Assembly: GCF_032401055.1 (NCBI RefSeq)
Contig: NZ_CP135529.1
Location: 3,222,501 to 3,286,500, forward strand
DNA length: 64,000 bases
Direction: 5' to 3'
Source: Tardiphaga sp. 709
GTDB lineage: Bacteria > Pseudomonadota > Alphaproteobacteria > Rhizobiales > Xanthobacteraceae
The notes below the pieces were generated by a model. That model saw only the letters and a program-made list of their open reading frames with translations. It did no database searches and was not told the origin of the DNA. Positions 35,864 through 44,216 of this stretch are shown here, piece by piece. The stretch's first letter is position 1. Each line of letters opens with the position of its first letter. A program made the translations under genes and the position numbers.

Positions 35864-37303
35864 CTAGATTGAAATATTGCCCATCGCAAGATTGTAGAGG
35901 CCAGCGGCAGCTGCCACGAGGATCGCTCCGAACAGGATTCCCTCGGCAGACGCAAAGACCGTCGCTTTCTGTTCCCGCCGCGCGATCACGAACAGGATCG
36001 TGACCGGTGCATAGAGAAGTGCCGAAAGCAGCAGGAAGGTGAGACCGCCTGCGTAAATCATCACAGCCGCGTAAATCGTGGCAAGCGCACCGCGCACCCA
36101 GTCGATGGCGCGGCTATGCGGCTCCGTCTGATAGGTTTCCCCGGTCCATGCGAGTTTAAGCCCGTATGCCGCGACGAACAGATAGGGAATGAGCGTCATT
36201 GAACTCGTCATCTTCAGTGCCAGCGTGAAGGCATATTCAGCAAAATAGGTGACGACCAGGAAAAGCTGAATCAGGCAGTTGGTAAGCCACAGCGCGCCCG
36301 AGGGCACCTTATTGACGTTCTCGCGCGTGAGGAAGCGCGGCATCGTGCCATTGACGGCTGCGGAATGCAGAACCTCGGCGGCAAGCAATGACCAGGACAG
36401 ATAATTTCCGAGCACGGAGATCAGCAGGCCGATGCTGATGAACACCTTGCCCCAAGGCCCAACGATCGCTTCGAGTACGCCTGCCATCGAGGGCGTCGCG
36501 AGCGCACCCAGCTCCTGGCGCAGCAGGATTCCGTAGGACAGCATGGTGACCAAGACAAGCAAGGCAAGCACACCAAGAAAACCGAGAACCGTCGCGATCC
36601 CGACATCGTTGCGGTCCTTTGCGTAGCGCGAGTAGACGCTTGCTCCTTCGATTCCCACGAACACGAATACGGTGACAAGCATCGTGTTGCGCACCTGGTT
36701 CGACACGCTGGCGAAGCTCGGCTCCTCACCACCCCAGAAATTATGCGCGAAGACGTCAGCCTTGAACGCAAAGGCAGCAACGATGATGAATAGGAGTATC
36801 GGTATCATCTTCGCGAACGTCGCAATCGTATTAAGCGCAGCAGCTTCCTTGATGCCCCGGAGAATAAGGACATGAACGCTCCAGAGCAGCAACGACGCGG
36901 CTACGATCGCGACGGGCGTGGTGCCATCACCAAACACCGGAAAGAACTGTCCCAATGTCGCTTTGATCAGCACAAGACAGGCAACATCCGCAAGACAGCA
37001 TCCGATCCAGTAACCCGCCGCAGATGCGAAGCCGGCATATTCGCCAAAGCCAGCCTCAGCATAGGCGAAAATGCCAGTATCGAGATCGGGCCGACGCCGG
37101 GACAGCGTCTGAAAGACGAAAGCGAGCATCAGCATTCCGGTGCCGGCGATGCACCAGGCAATCAGGGCCCCGAGACCGCCCGTGGCGCGCCCGAATGCCG
37201 ATGGCAATGCAAAGATCCCGGAGCCGACCATCGAGCCGACCACGAGCGCAATCAACGCGCCACGCGAGAGCTTCTGATCGGATGAATTGGATGATGTTCC
37301 CAT
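35864..37303 (-). CDS. ArcD-like basic amino acid antiporter (APC family), second copy
   Basis: 479 residues with about 12 helices. It is a paralogue of the protein at 25892: VGSMVGSGIFALPSAFG against [40 protein letters not shown] in the middle, and the same last residues NISI against YISI. The ligand is probably arginine, ornithine or a related cation. ATG 37303 is used because the first helix follows soon after; the ribosome site is weak, and the frame is open to 37558. It has no deiminase gene beside it. The gene at 37410 lies upstream on the same strand. Confidence 0.86.
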   Translation of the reverse strand: MGTSSNSSDQKLSRGALIALVVGSMVGSGIFALPSAFGRATGGLGALIAWCIAGTGMLMLAFVFQTLSRRRPDLDTGIFAYAEAGFGEYAGFASAAGYWIGCCLADVACLVLIKATLGQFFPVFGDGTTPVAIVAASLLLWSVHVLILRGIKEAAALNTIATFAKMIPILLFIIVAAFAFKADVFAHNFWGGEEPSFASVSNQVRNTMLVTVFVFVGIEGASVYSRYAKDRNDVGIATVLGFLGVLALLVLVTMLSYGILLRQELGALATPSMAGVLEAIVGPWGKVFISIGLLISVLGNYLSWSLLAAEVLHSAAVNGTMPRFLTRENVNKVPSGALWLTNCLIQLFLVVTYFAEYAFTLALKMTSSMTLIPYLFVAAYGLKLAWTGETYQTEPHSRAIDWVRGALATIYAAVMIYAGGLTFLLLSALLYAPVTILFVIARREQKATVFASAEGILFGAILVAAAAGLYNLAMGNISI

Positions 37304-37409
37304 TTCTACTGAACCTGACGCTCGAAGACGATCGGTCGAATGAAGAAGGACCAACATTGGCGCAGCAATAGGAGGGTACCGTTTCCAGGCCCCTCCGAGA
37401 TCGTTCCGG

Positions 37410-38000
37410 CTATCCGTTCGCACCTTCTGCAATCGACGACACGGTGTCGTCCACATCGAGCAGAACAGCCGCCCTGGAAAGCCGGTCGAAGAGTTTTCTG
37501 CGAGCTGCAATGGGTGGCCAGGCGTAAAGAAAGATCTCCGAAGGCTTCCAGATCGCAACCCAGCCCAGAATAAGAAAGCTCTCTGAAAGAACCCTTGAAA
37601 ACGGTCCCTCCGTCATTCGCTGAGCAAAGACCCAGCCGAGCAAGAGGCAGATGAAAAGAATTACCATTCCAACGACGAGCGACAGCCGGCCGGTCTTGAA
37701 CAACTCACTGAGTTCACGTGAGACGGCCTGGCTTCGAAGGCCGAAGTAGTATCGGACCGCGGCAGCGATATCGGATACATGCGTTTTCCGGAGTTCGTCT
37801 GGCGGCAGATAGATGGCGATTTCAATTGGGACACGGTCGGAAAACTCCAGCGCGCGATCAACGATATAATCTTCAGCCTGTAGCGCTAGATCGGTCTCGC
37901 GGAACGGAGACGGATCGAGCGTATCGAAGAGCTGCGATACCTTGCGAAGCTTCATCTCTATTCGTCCGACTTGTGCACTTTCGGTCGAACCGTTTCTCAT
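37410..38000 (-). CDS. Conserved membrane protein of unknown function
   Basis: About 196 residues. The N-terminal 110 residues are soluble and start with LRKVSQLFDTLDPSPFRETDL, followed by AEDYIVDRALEF and IEIAIYLPPDELRK. Two hydrophobic segments follow (LSLVVGMVILFICLLLGWVF and ESFLILGWVAIWKPSEIFLYA). I recognise the LDPSPFRE start as a recurrent rhizobial hypothetical but cannot name a function. ATG 38000 is chosen, with AGAAAGG just upstream. It lies 106 bp upstream of the ArcD-like gene on the same strand, and the near-palindrome variant at 38110 is 109 bp before it. Confidence 0.72.
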   Translation of the reverse strand: MRNGSTESAQVGRIEMKLRKVSQLFDTLDPSPFRETDLALQAEDYIVDRALEFSDRVPIEIAIYLPPDELRKTHVSDIAAAVRYYFGLRSQAVSRELSELFKTGRLSLVVGMVILFICLLLGWVFAQRMTEGPFSRVLSESFLILGWVAIWKPSEIFLYAWPPIAARRKLFDRLSRAAVLLDVDDTVSSIAEGANG

Positions 38001-38109
38001 AGCCTTTCTCGATCGCCTTCGAGCAGCGAGACGTGCTGGCGCGGCCGTCGCAGGAAACGTCCGACGAGCCGAGAAGTCCCAGCAGATCATTGACGCTGTC
38101 ACCAGTACA

Positions 38110-38128
38110 ATCAGGTGTTTCCCCTAGG
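38110..38128. promoter_or_regulatory. Shared near-palindrome, copy 7 (variant)
   Basis: ATCAGGT-GTTTC-CCCTAGG, 109 bp upstream of the gene at 38000. The left half is the ATCAGGG form; the right half CCCTAGG equals the copies at 27602 and 27626. Confidence 0.5.
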
Positions 38129-38230
38129 GCGAGGCGCTGGATCCAGATTAGGGAACGCCGATCGCGCCAGCATTTGTTGCGCCCGGCTGCGCCTCACCCA
38201 AACCGGAAACGAACTGGGGCCTGCGAACTC

Positions 38231-38248
38231 ATCGGGAAATCCCCTGGG
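38231..38248. promoter_or_regulatory. Shared near-palindrome, copy 8 (perfect)
   Basis: ATCGGG-AAATC-CCCTGGG, 119 bp upstream of the gene at 38368 and 230 bp upstream of the gene at 38000. Confidence 0.6.
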
Positions 38249-38367
38249 TCCCCTAAGGTGATCATCCGATATCGCATCGGCCTCGCAGAGGCCTAGGCTA
38301 GCTTTTTGAAGGAGGCCGCGACGTTTCGGAATTCGCGACAGCGGACAGAATTACGACTGGATCGTCG

Positions 38368-39051
38368 ATGAGTGAGCTGGATCTGCCACCGGGTCGGCAT
38401 ACTGAAGACCTTCACTTCAGAACGAGAAGCATCGTCCTCAGGCAGCTACCCTTTCTTGCCATTCTCGCGCTTGCAATTGCGGGCGTGGCCTATACGAATT
38501 TTTCAGGCAAACCGCTCATTGGCTATTGGGAGTTCCTTGCCCTCGCAATTGGTGTTGTATGCGTCGTGACCGAATGGACCGAGCTCGATGACAGGCAGGC
38601 TCGGGTTCGATTGGTGTGGACCCAAGCGCTTCACTGGATCGCGGTTCTTGTTACGATGAACATCATGCTGCTGGCGGGCGTTCAACAGCTTCTGCCCGCG
38701 CCTGCGACGAGTCTCGTGCTTCTGATGCTGCTGGCACTCGGCACCTTTCTCGCCGGGCTGAACCTTATGTCGCTGCAAATGGGATTCCTTGGCCTCTCGA
38801 TGGCCCTGGCAGTTCCCGCGATCTCCTGGATCAAGCAATCGGCACTCTTCCTGATTCTGGTTGTGGTCTTCGTGATCGGCCTTGCCATGGCTTTCTGGTC
38901 GCTCCGGACGGATACGCGTCGATCTGAGCGAACAGCGTCTTCACGGCCCGCCTCGCCGGGCGATCCGGTTGCCGATCACGAAGACACATCGGATGAAGAT
39001 ACATCGGACATCGAAGCGGCTCGCCGGCGCCTTGGGCTAAGCGACGATTAG
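38368..39051 (+). CDS. Multi-pass membrane protein of unknown function
   Basis: 227 residues. Five to six hydrophobic segments (for example LPFLAILALAIAGVAYTNF, FLALAIGVVCVV, SALFLILVVVFVIGLAMAF) are followed by an acidic cytoplasmic tail with a short repeat, EDTSDEDTSDIE, before a basic end. Not recognised. It is divergent from the gene at 38000. Next on the same strand is the small secreted protein at 39151. Confidence 0.75.
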   Translation: MSELDLPPGRHTEDLHFRTRSIVLRQLPFLAILALAIAGVAYTNFSGKPLIGYWEFLALAIGVVCVVTEWTELDDRQARVRLVWTQALHWIAVLVTMNIMLLAGVQQLLPAPATSLVLLMLLALGTFLAGLNLMSLQMGFLGLSMALAVPAISWIKQSALFLILVVVFVIGLAMAFWSLRTDTRRSERTASSRPASPGDPVADHEDTSDEDTSDIEAARRRLGLSDD

Positions 39052-39150
39052 CGTATCTGACAAACCAGGAAGCTACGTTTAGGCCGCATGGAGATGCGCA
39101 GCTTTTTCATTTATGAGTTTTCGTTCGAGCGGTCCTCAACAGGAGATGTC

Positions 39151-39450
39151 ATGAAGCGCTTTATTACTGCGGCAGGTTCGGGACTGATTTTCTTGTGCGC
39201 TGCGTTATCCGCAATCGCAGAGCCTCGCGATTCCGTCGAGCGTGGTCAGAGGCTGGATTCCGAAGCAATTCGGGACGATGTCCGCACCAACCGCCTGAAG
39301 ACACCAGCGTCCCCGCTCAACGTAGAACAACCGCGACAACCTCAAGGACAGACACTGCACCGCAGAGGGCGACCACGCTTGCACGCCATGCCGCGACCTC
39401 CGAGCGAGCGACAGTTGCGGCTGCGCCGACAACAAAAATCAGTTGAGTGA
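39151..39450 (+). CDS. Small secreted protein, EPRDSVERG family, copy B
   Basis: 99 residues. A signal peptide (MKRFITAAGSGLIFLCAALS) is followed by EPRDSVERGQRLDSEAIRDD, then VRTNRLKTP and a strongly basic, Arg/Pro/Gln-rich tail. The mature start matches copy A at 23431 almost residue for residue, while the tails differ. AGGAG five bases before ATG 39151 fixes the start. It converges with DUF992 copy B, with two bases between the stops. Function unknown. Confidence 0.75.
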   Translation: MKRFITAAGSGLIFLCAALSAIAEPRDSVERGQRLDSEAIRDDVRTNRLKTPASPLNVEQPRQPQGQTLHRRGRPRLHAMPRPPSERQLRLRRQQKSVE

Positions 39451-39452
39451 CG

Positions 39453-39923
39453 CTAGCGTAACGTCAGCGTCGCTATTCCCGCAGCAAGGCTCACACCAAT
39501 CTGGCGCTCAAGCGACAGTGGCTGGAGCATCACGGTCCTGCGGGATCCCCCGATCAGAACATTCGCCCCCAGACCCGGGCCAAACGCCACACTGCCACTC
39601 GCGCCGACGTAATTTCCACGGAGCGTACCGCGGCCGACCTGTGAGTTTCGGGCGAAGACCCGCCAGACCAGCGCGCTCGACGGAGTCACGCCGAGATCCA
39701 GGCCGATGCGGCGCACCGTTCCCTCATAGATGTACTGCCGTGACGCATTTCGTACCCTGAACACGCATCGCAGCGTCTGACGCGAGCCGATAATCAGTCC
39801 AATCCGGGGATTGCTCATACATGTCAGCGTTCCCGCCCTGAATGCGGCAGAGGAAGCCGGCGGCGATGAGACGCAAAGCAAAAGGGATGCGCCGAAAAGT
39901 CCAAGCAGGGCCTTCTTGATCAT
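39453..39923 (-). CDS. DUF992 secreted protein, copy B
   Basis: 156 residues. A signal peptide (MIKKALLGLFGASLLLCVS) is followed by the DUF992 domain: GTLTCMSNPRIGLIIGSRQ, LRCVFRV, RRIGLDLGVT, RGTLRGNYVGASG and NVLIGGSRRTVML. It is the paralogue of the gene at 16493. GGAGG precedes ATG 39923. No good match to the shared near-palindrome is seen upstream, unlike copy A. Confidence 0.85.
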   Translation of the reverse strand: MIKKALLGLFGASLLLCVSSPPASSAAFRAGTLTCMSNPRIGLIIGSRQTLRCVFRVRNASRQYIYEGTVRRIGLDLGVTPSSALVWRVFARNSQVGRGTLRGNYVGASGSVAFGPGLGANVLIGGSRRTVMLQPLSLERQIGVSLAAGIATLTLR

Positions 39924-40097
39924 GGGAGCCTCCACTTTCTGCGCGGGAATATGACAGCGGTCACTCGGCGCCGCAAGATCGCCACCTCAGGCACAACTCG
40001 CAAGCTGACTCGATTTCGATTCGAATAGTTACGACGCGATGCGGCTCGGCGCGCTTTCTGGTCGAGCCATTTCTGCCGACGATTGCGAGTGATAGCA

Positions 40098-41924
40098 TTA
40101 CGCGATCGATGATCTGGCGGTCGCATCCTCCGCCGCATCCGTACGGTCACTCGCGCCCGCCAGCACGTCGATCCGCTCCGGCTCAAGCAAGCAAAGCTGC
40201 TCATCCGGCCCCGCCGCAAGTCTGTGAATATAGAAGTGCGTGCTGGCTGCATCAGCAGCGGCCATGACCGGTGACGGCGCCGAAATGACCTTCAACGATC
40301 CAAAGGTGCCGATCCAGTCGATATGGCGATGCCCGTGCATGACGACGGCCCGATCGGCAAAGGCCTTCAGCCGACGTACAAACCAGCTGCCGTTGATCAC
40401 GGCCGTTCCGATGCGTTCCGCGAAAGCGGTCACTGGCATCGGATACTCCATCAGGTGATGGTGCAACGCGATTATCCAGCGCGCTTTCGGGAACTCAGCG
40501 ATAAAAGCCTCCAGCCGGCGGGTCTGCTCGATCGAGACGAGGCCAAGTGCATTGGTAAAGGAGAAATGTGTTTCAGCATTGGAATTGAGCAGCGCTATGC
40601 CGAGTCCATTCTCCTCCAGAGGCGGGACCACCATCGGGTACAGGTCATCGAAGACCCCACGCAACCGGGCTGCACGCTGCAGGCCACCGAGATCCGCGAA
40701 ATCCGCCATCTGACGGCGATAGGGAACCAATGCGTCATTCAGTGTCGTTGTATGACCTTTCCCGTCTTTCACAACAAACGCACGATCGCCCTGAATGGCA
40801 GCGATTGTCGAAATCGTGCGAACCTGCCGCAACCGTTTGCCCGGACTGAACGGGAGATCCAGCCGCGCCGGATTCGCCCGGTCCACGATGTTGATATCGT
40901 GATTTCCGGGCAGCACGAACATGCGCGCGACGAGGTCCGGATAGCGCGACAGGACGTCCAGAAACTCCGCCCATTCGGTCGCCCGTCCAGCATCGGTCAT
41001 GTCGCCGCTGATCAGCACATGGTCGAGCGGATCAACGGCGTGAATAGCGGCCAGCCGCGCCATCACCTGCTGCAGACGCTCATTTCCCCGCGCCCCGGCG
41101 CGCCCGCTTTCAATGCGAAAACCGTAACGTTCGCCAACCACATGGAGGTCCGACAAATGAGCCACGCGCCAGATCCTGGCATGCGCCGGCGCTGCATCGA
41201 AAGCGACGAGATCAACAGGCTGCGCCATGCGGGCATCCGCCAGACCCCAGACAAGCGATGCCCCGGCAAGGTAGCCGCATATCAAGACTGCGGCATTTGC
41301 CAGCGTCGGAATGATCAAACGATGAGGAACACCAAGATCTTCCAGGCTTCCTGTCCAGCGCGAGGCCGGCCAGGCCCATATCGCGACCGCCACGGCGCAA
41401 ATAGAGATGGCGATTCCGGCCGCGGCCGAATTCACCGCGCGGAGCCGCGCTCTTCCGTGCACGGCCAGATGTTTTCCCAGCACCTTCTCCGTCAGATGCT
41501 GCAGCCCTTCGCGGCCGAAGACGTATCCCGGCTGGATGGTAAGTGCATTGAGAGACCAGAAGTTGACCTCAGCGACCCGAAACAGAGGCTTCCAGCCGAT
41601 CCACCCCAGCGCGACAATCCCGATTGCCACCAGGAACGCACCGATCTCCGTCAGTACGAGAACCTTGTCCGACAGAGTTGAGAGCCACGCAGAAGCAACC
41701 AATGCCGCGAGGCCCAACGACACCGCCGGCAGCAACAACGATACGGTCCAGGCAAACAGGAGCTTTGGCAGACTGACTTCAACAAGCAGGCTCCCGGCCA
41801 TCGAGAGCAGGGTTCGCTGGTCAGGGCTGGCGGCATCATCCTCGATATCGCCCCGCCGCGGGTCGATTGTTTCTTCGTTCCACCCCCTCGCCGGTTTGCC
41901 TCCTCCCGCATCCCCTCTGTTCAT
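40098..41924 (-). CDS. Membrane metallophosphoesterase
   Basis: 608 residues. The N-terminal third has five or so hydrophobic segments (LLFAWTVSLLLPAVSLGLAAL, VLTEIGAFLVAIGIVALGWI and others). A calcineurin-like phosphoesterase domain follows with all metal-binding motifs: HLSDLHV, SGDMTD, LPGNHD, LHHHLME and MHGHRH. It would cleave a phosphodiester or phosphomonoester; the substrate is unknown, and the topology puts the active site either in the cytoplasm or the periplasm. AGAGG precedes ATG 41924. A perfect near-palindrome lies 75 bp upstream. Confidence 0.88.
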   Translation of the reverse strand: MNRGDAGGGKPARGWNEETIDPRRGDIEDDAASPDQRTLLSMAGSLLVEVSLPKLLFAWTVSLLLPAVSLGLAALVASAWLSTLSDKVLVLTEIGAFLVAIGIVALGWIGWKPLFRVAEVNFWSLNALTIQPGYVFGREGLQHLTEKVLGKHLAVHGRARLRAVNSAAAGIAISICAVAVAIWAWPASRWTGSLEDLGVPHRLIIPTLANAAVLICGYLAGASLVWGLADARMAQPVDLVAFDAAPAHARIWRVAHLSDLHVVGERYGFRIESGRAGARGNERLQQVMARLAAIHAVDPLDHVLISGDMTDAGRATEWAEFLDVLSRYPDLVARMFVLPGNHDINIVDRANPARLDLPFSPGKRLRQVRTISTIAAIQGDRAFVVKDGKGHTTTLNDALVPYRRQMADFADLGGLQRAARLRGVFDDLYPMVVPPLEENGLGIALLNSNAETHFSFTNALGLVSIEQTRRLEAFIAEFPKARWIIALHHHLMEYPMPVTAFAERIGTAVINGSWFVRRLKAFADRAVVMHGHRHIDWIGTFGSLKVISAPSPVMAAADAASTHFYIHRLAAGPDEQLCLLEPERIDVLAGASDRTDAAEDATARSSIA

Positions 41925-42509
41925 GGCACCGCCTCTTGTGAGCAGGCACAGCCCCGTCACCAGAGTGATACTATCACACCTTCGACAGTATCCACGCGCA
42001 TCAGGGTTTGACCCGATGCAACATCACCGCTCGTATCATGTAATTACTAAGACATGGCGAGAGACGCCCACGACAAATACGGACAGGTAACTGAAAATTG
42101 CGACATGCCGATCTAATCAAGCGGCTTAAGATTCCTGCAAATTGAGACAGCGAGGCATACCCATCTTTCTGTTCCGATTGACGGACTACACCTTTGGTAA
42201 TATCCATTCGCCCTGTGCGATATCAAAAATCAGGCTGACAAAAAGCCGGAACGGAGTCCCATGGACCCGCAGTCGATCGCAACACAGGCTGGGCTGCCTG
42301 ATGTCCCGACCGGGCAATCGACCTGGTCGGAGACTGTTCAAGGGCTGGCGCCTGAAACCCAAAATCGCTTCACAATAGCTTTCATTGGCGAACTATCATT
42401 CGTGCGCCCATGCACGCCTGTGCTCCGCCATTACCGGCTCTGCCGCGCAACTCCGGTGCCTCCTTATATCTCTGACGTTCCTTTTCCTATCCGTGAAAGG
42501 AGAAGTCCT
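41925..42509. other. Divergent intergenic region, about 585 bp
   Basis: Holds the near-palindrome at 42000 near its left end. The rest has no gene-like frame apart from an upstream extension of the small gene at 42510, which lacks a recognisable protein. Confidence 0.45.
42000..42017. promoter_or_regulatory. Shared near-palindrome, copy 9 (perfect, most symmetrical)
   Basis: ATCAGGG-TTTGA-CCCGAT; with flanks it reads GCATC...GATGC, an inverted repeat of five outer bases. It lies 75 bp upstream of the metallophosphoesterase gene. Confidence 0.65.
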
Positions 42510-42788
42510 ATGGAAGTGATGGATCGGCGAAACCTCTTGCAGGGCCTTCTGTTTAGCGCGGTCGCCACGGGCCTTGGCACAAGCGTCTTTCTGACGACAG
42601 CCAAGGCCGCGCCAATCCCGCTGGAGAAAGACCTTGCCAACAAGTTGGAGCCGCTCACCGAAAACGCCCAGGTGACTGTGGCCGGGCGCCCGGCGCGCAG
42701 GGTCCTTCACCACCCGCATCGATCGTCGCGACGTCGTCGCCGTGTGTGCTGGTGGCGTCATGGTCGCCGCGTCTGCGCGTGGCGCTGA
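42510..42788 (+). CDS. Small exported protein with basic Trp/Cys tail
   Basis: 92 residues. A twin-arginine-like signal (MDRRNLLQGLLFSAVATGLG, cleaved after AKA) is followed by IPLEKDLANKLEPLTENAQ and a tail very rich in Arg, His, Trp and Cys (RRRRRVCWWRHGRRVCAWR). I have seen similar small proteins in Bradyrhizobium genomes without known function. AAGGAG before ATG 42510 sets the start; the frame runs back to 42261 without a plausible protein. Confidence 0.68.
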   Translation: MEVMDRRNLLQGLLFSAVATGLGTSVFLTTAKAAPIPLEKDLANKLEPLTENAQVTVAGRPARRVLHHPHRSSRRRRRVCWWRHGRRVCAWR

Positions 42789-42865
42789 TGGTGTGACGAA
42801 AAATGCGCAGTGATACGGCGGCCTCGAATCATAGCGCACAAGCAGCGCAGGAGCGGGAGAACAGG

Positions 42866-43429
42866 ATGACGACGTATGGCAATAGTTCCTCGGTGAGCGT
42901 CACCGGCTTGCCTTCCCCGCCGCTCTGGATGTGCGTGCTGCTTGGCATCGTTCTGATTCTGGCCGGGCTCCTGATCCTCGGCGATGTCGTTCTCGCCACT
43001 GTCATCAGCACGCTGTTCATCGGCTGGACGGCCATTGTCGCTGGTGTATTCGAAATGATCCATGCGTTCTGGACCAAGGGCTGGGGAGGATTTCTGTGGC
43101 AAATCCTTCTCGCCGTTCTCTACGTCGCATTCGGCATCGTTCTGGTGCAGCAGCCTGTCGCCGGCGCGATCATCCTCACCTATGTCCTCGGCATATTGCT
43201 GCTGGTTTCCGGCTTCATTCGCATGCTGCTTGGATTTAGCCGCTGGAGCAAAGGGGGTTGGATCATGCAGGCTTCAGGACTCTTCGGCATTCTGGCAGGC
43301 CTGGTCATTCTGACCGGCTTTCCCAGGACAGGCTTGTGGGTTCTCGGCTCTCTGCTGGCCGTCGACATGATCTCCCACGGATTGGCGTGGCTCGCTTACG
43401 CGTGGCAGCTGAGAACCAAGGCAGCATAG
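42866..43429 (+). CDS. HdeD/DUF308-type membrane protein
   Basis: 187 residues with six membrane helices in three repeats of the DUF308 unit (LGIVLILAGLLILGDVVLATV, then VLYVAFGIVLVQQPVAGAIIL, and LFGILAGLVILTGFP). E. coli HdeD is an acid-resistance protein of this type. ATG 42866 has GGGAG shortly upstream. It is followed 70 bp later by the DUF1269 gene on the same strand, and both are stress-linked families. Confidence 0.88.
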   Translation: MTTYGNSSSVSVTGLPSPPLWMCVLLGIVLILAGLLILGDVVLATVISTLFIGWTAIVAGVFEMIHAFWTKGWGGFLWQILLAVLYVAFGIVLVQQPVAGAIILTYVLGILLLVSGFIRMLLGFSRWSKGGWIMQASGLFGILAGLVILTGFPRTGLWVLGSLLAVDMISHGLAWLAYAWQLRTKAA

Positions 43430-43499
43430 CCGCAGAAGGAACCTTCAACGAAGCAGGCCACGTGGCGGAATAGAAATCTCTCAGTCAGGAGGATTGGAA

Positions 43500-44051
43500 A
43501 TGTCAGATCTCGTCGCGATCATCTATCCATCTGAAGCAAAAGCCGAAGAGGTACGGCAGCGTCTGTTCAAGCTGCAAAAGGAATATCTGATCACGATCAG
43601 CGATGCCGTTATCGCGGTGAAAACCGAAGCCGGCCCCGTCAAGCTGAACCAGTTGATGAATACCACCATGGCCGGCGCGGCTTCCGGCAGCTTCTGGGGA
43701 TTACTGATCGGCGTGCTGTTCCTGAATCCCCTTCTCGGCGTGGCACTGGGCGCCGCATCCGGTGCATTGGGCGGTGCACTGACGGACTATGGCATCAACG
43801 ACGACTTCATGAAGGAGCTATCGGCAAGCCTTCAGCCGGGAAATGCAGCGCTGTTCGTTCTCATCAAGAGCATCACTGCAGACAAGGTCCTCAAGGAAAT
43901 CCAGGACGCCGGCGGCACCGTGTTGAAGACGTCCCTCGACGATGCCAAGGAGCAGGCGCTCAGGAATGCGCTCGCCAAGGCCACAACCGAGCCCCAGGCT
44001 CAGGCAGCGCCAGCGGCATCGACGACCACGGCATCCAAGCCCGCTGCCTGA
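43500..44051 (+). CDS. DUF1269 membrane protein
   Basis: 183 residues starting MSDLVAIIYPSEAKAEEVRQ, the family's standard N-terminus. A glycine-rich membrane stretch (GSFWGLLIGVLFLNPLLGVA, then GAASGALGGALTDYGI) and ALFVLIKSITADKV follow, then an Ala/Thr/Pro tail. Function unknown; the family is widespread near stress genes. GGAGG before ATG 43500 fixes the start. Confidence 0.87.
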   Translation: MSDLVAIIYPSEAKAEEVRQRLFKLQKEYLITISDAVIAVKTEAGPVKLNQLMNTTMAGAASGSFWGLLIGVLFLNPLLGVALGAASGALGGALTDYGINDDFMKELSASLQPGNAALFVLIKSITADKVLKEIQDAGGTVLKTSLDDAKEQALRNALAKATTEPQAQAAPAASTTTASKPAA

Positions 44052-44075
44052 GTCTTGCAAGACTGGCACAGATGC

Positions 44076-44112
44076 AACAGGAGCGCCCGGCGCGGGTATC
44101 TGCGCTCCTGTT
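44076..44112 (+). terminator. Stem-loop after the DUF1269 gene
   Basis: Perfect 11-bp stem AACAGGAGCGC / GCGCTCCTGTT with a 15-base loop, 25 bp after the stop. There is no T run directly after, so its strength as a terminator is uncertain. Confidence 0.5.
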
Positions 44113-44216
44113 CGTATCGTCGGGGTAAACAGAAAAGTCCGCTTGATCTTGTGCAGATCGAGCGGACTGGAGCAGCAGAAAGGGCCGTCTCAAGTGGCCA
44201 GCGTTATGCTGACGAC

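Larger units (their letters stand above)
38001..38367. other. Divergent intergenic region with two shared near-palindromes
   Basis: 367 bp between two membrane-protein genes. Copies of the motif at 38110 and 38231 each lie about 110-120 bp from the nearer start codon, one for each direction. No gene-like frame is present. Confidence 0.5.
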
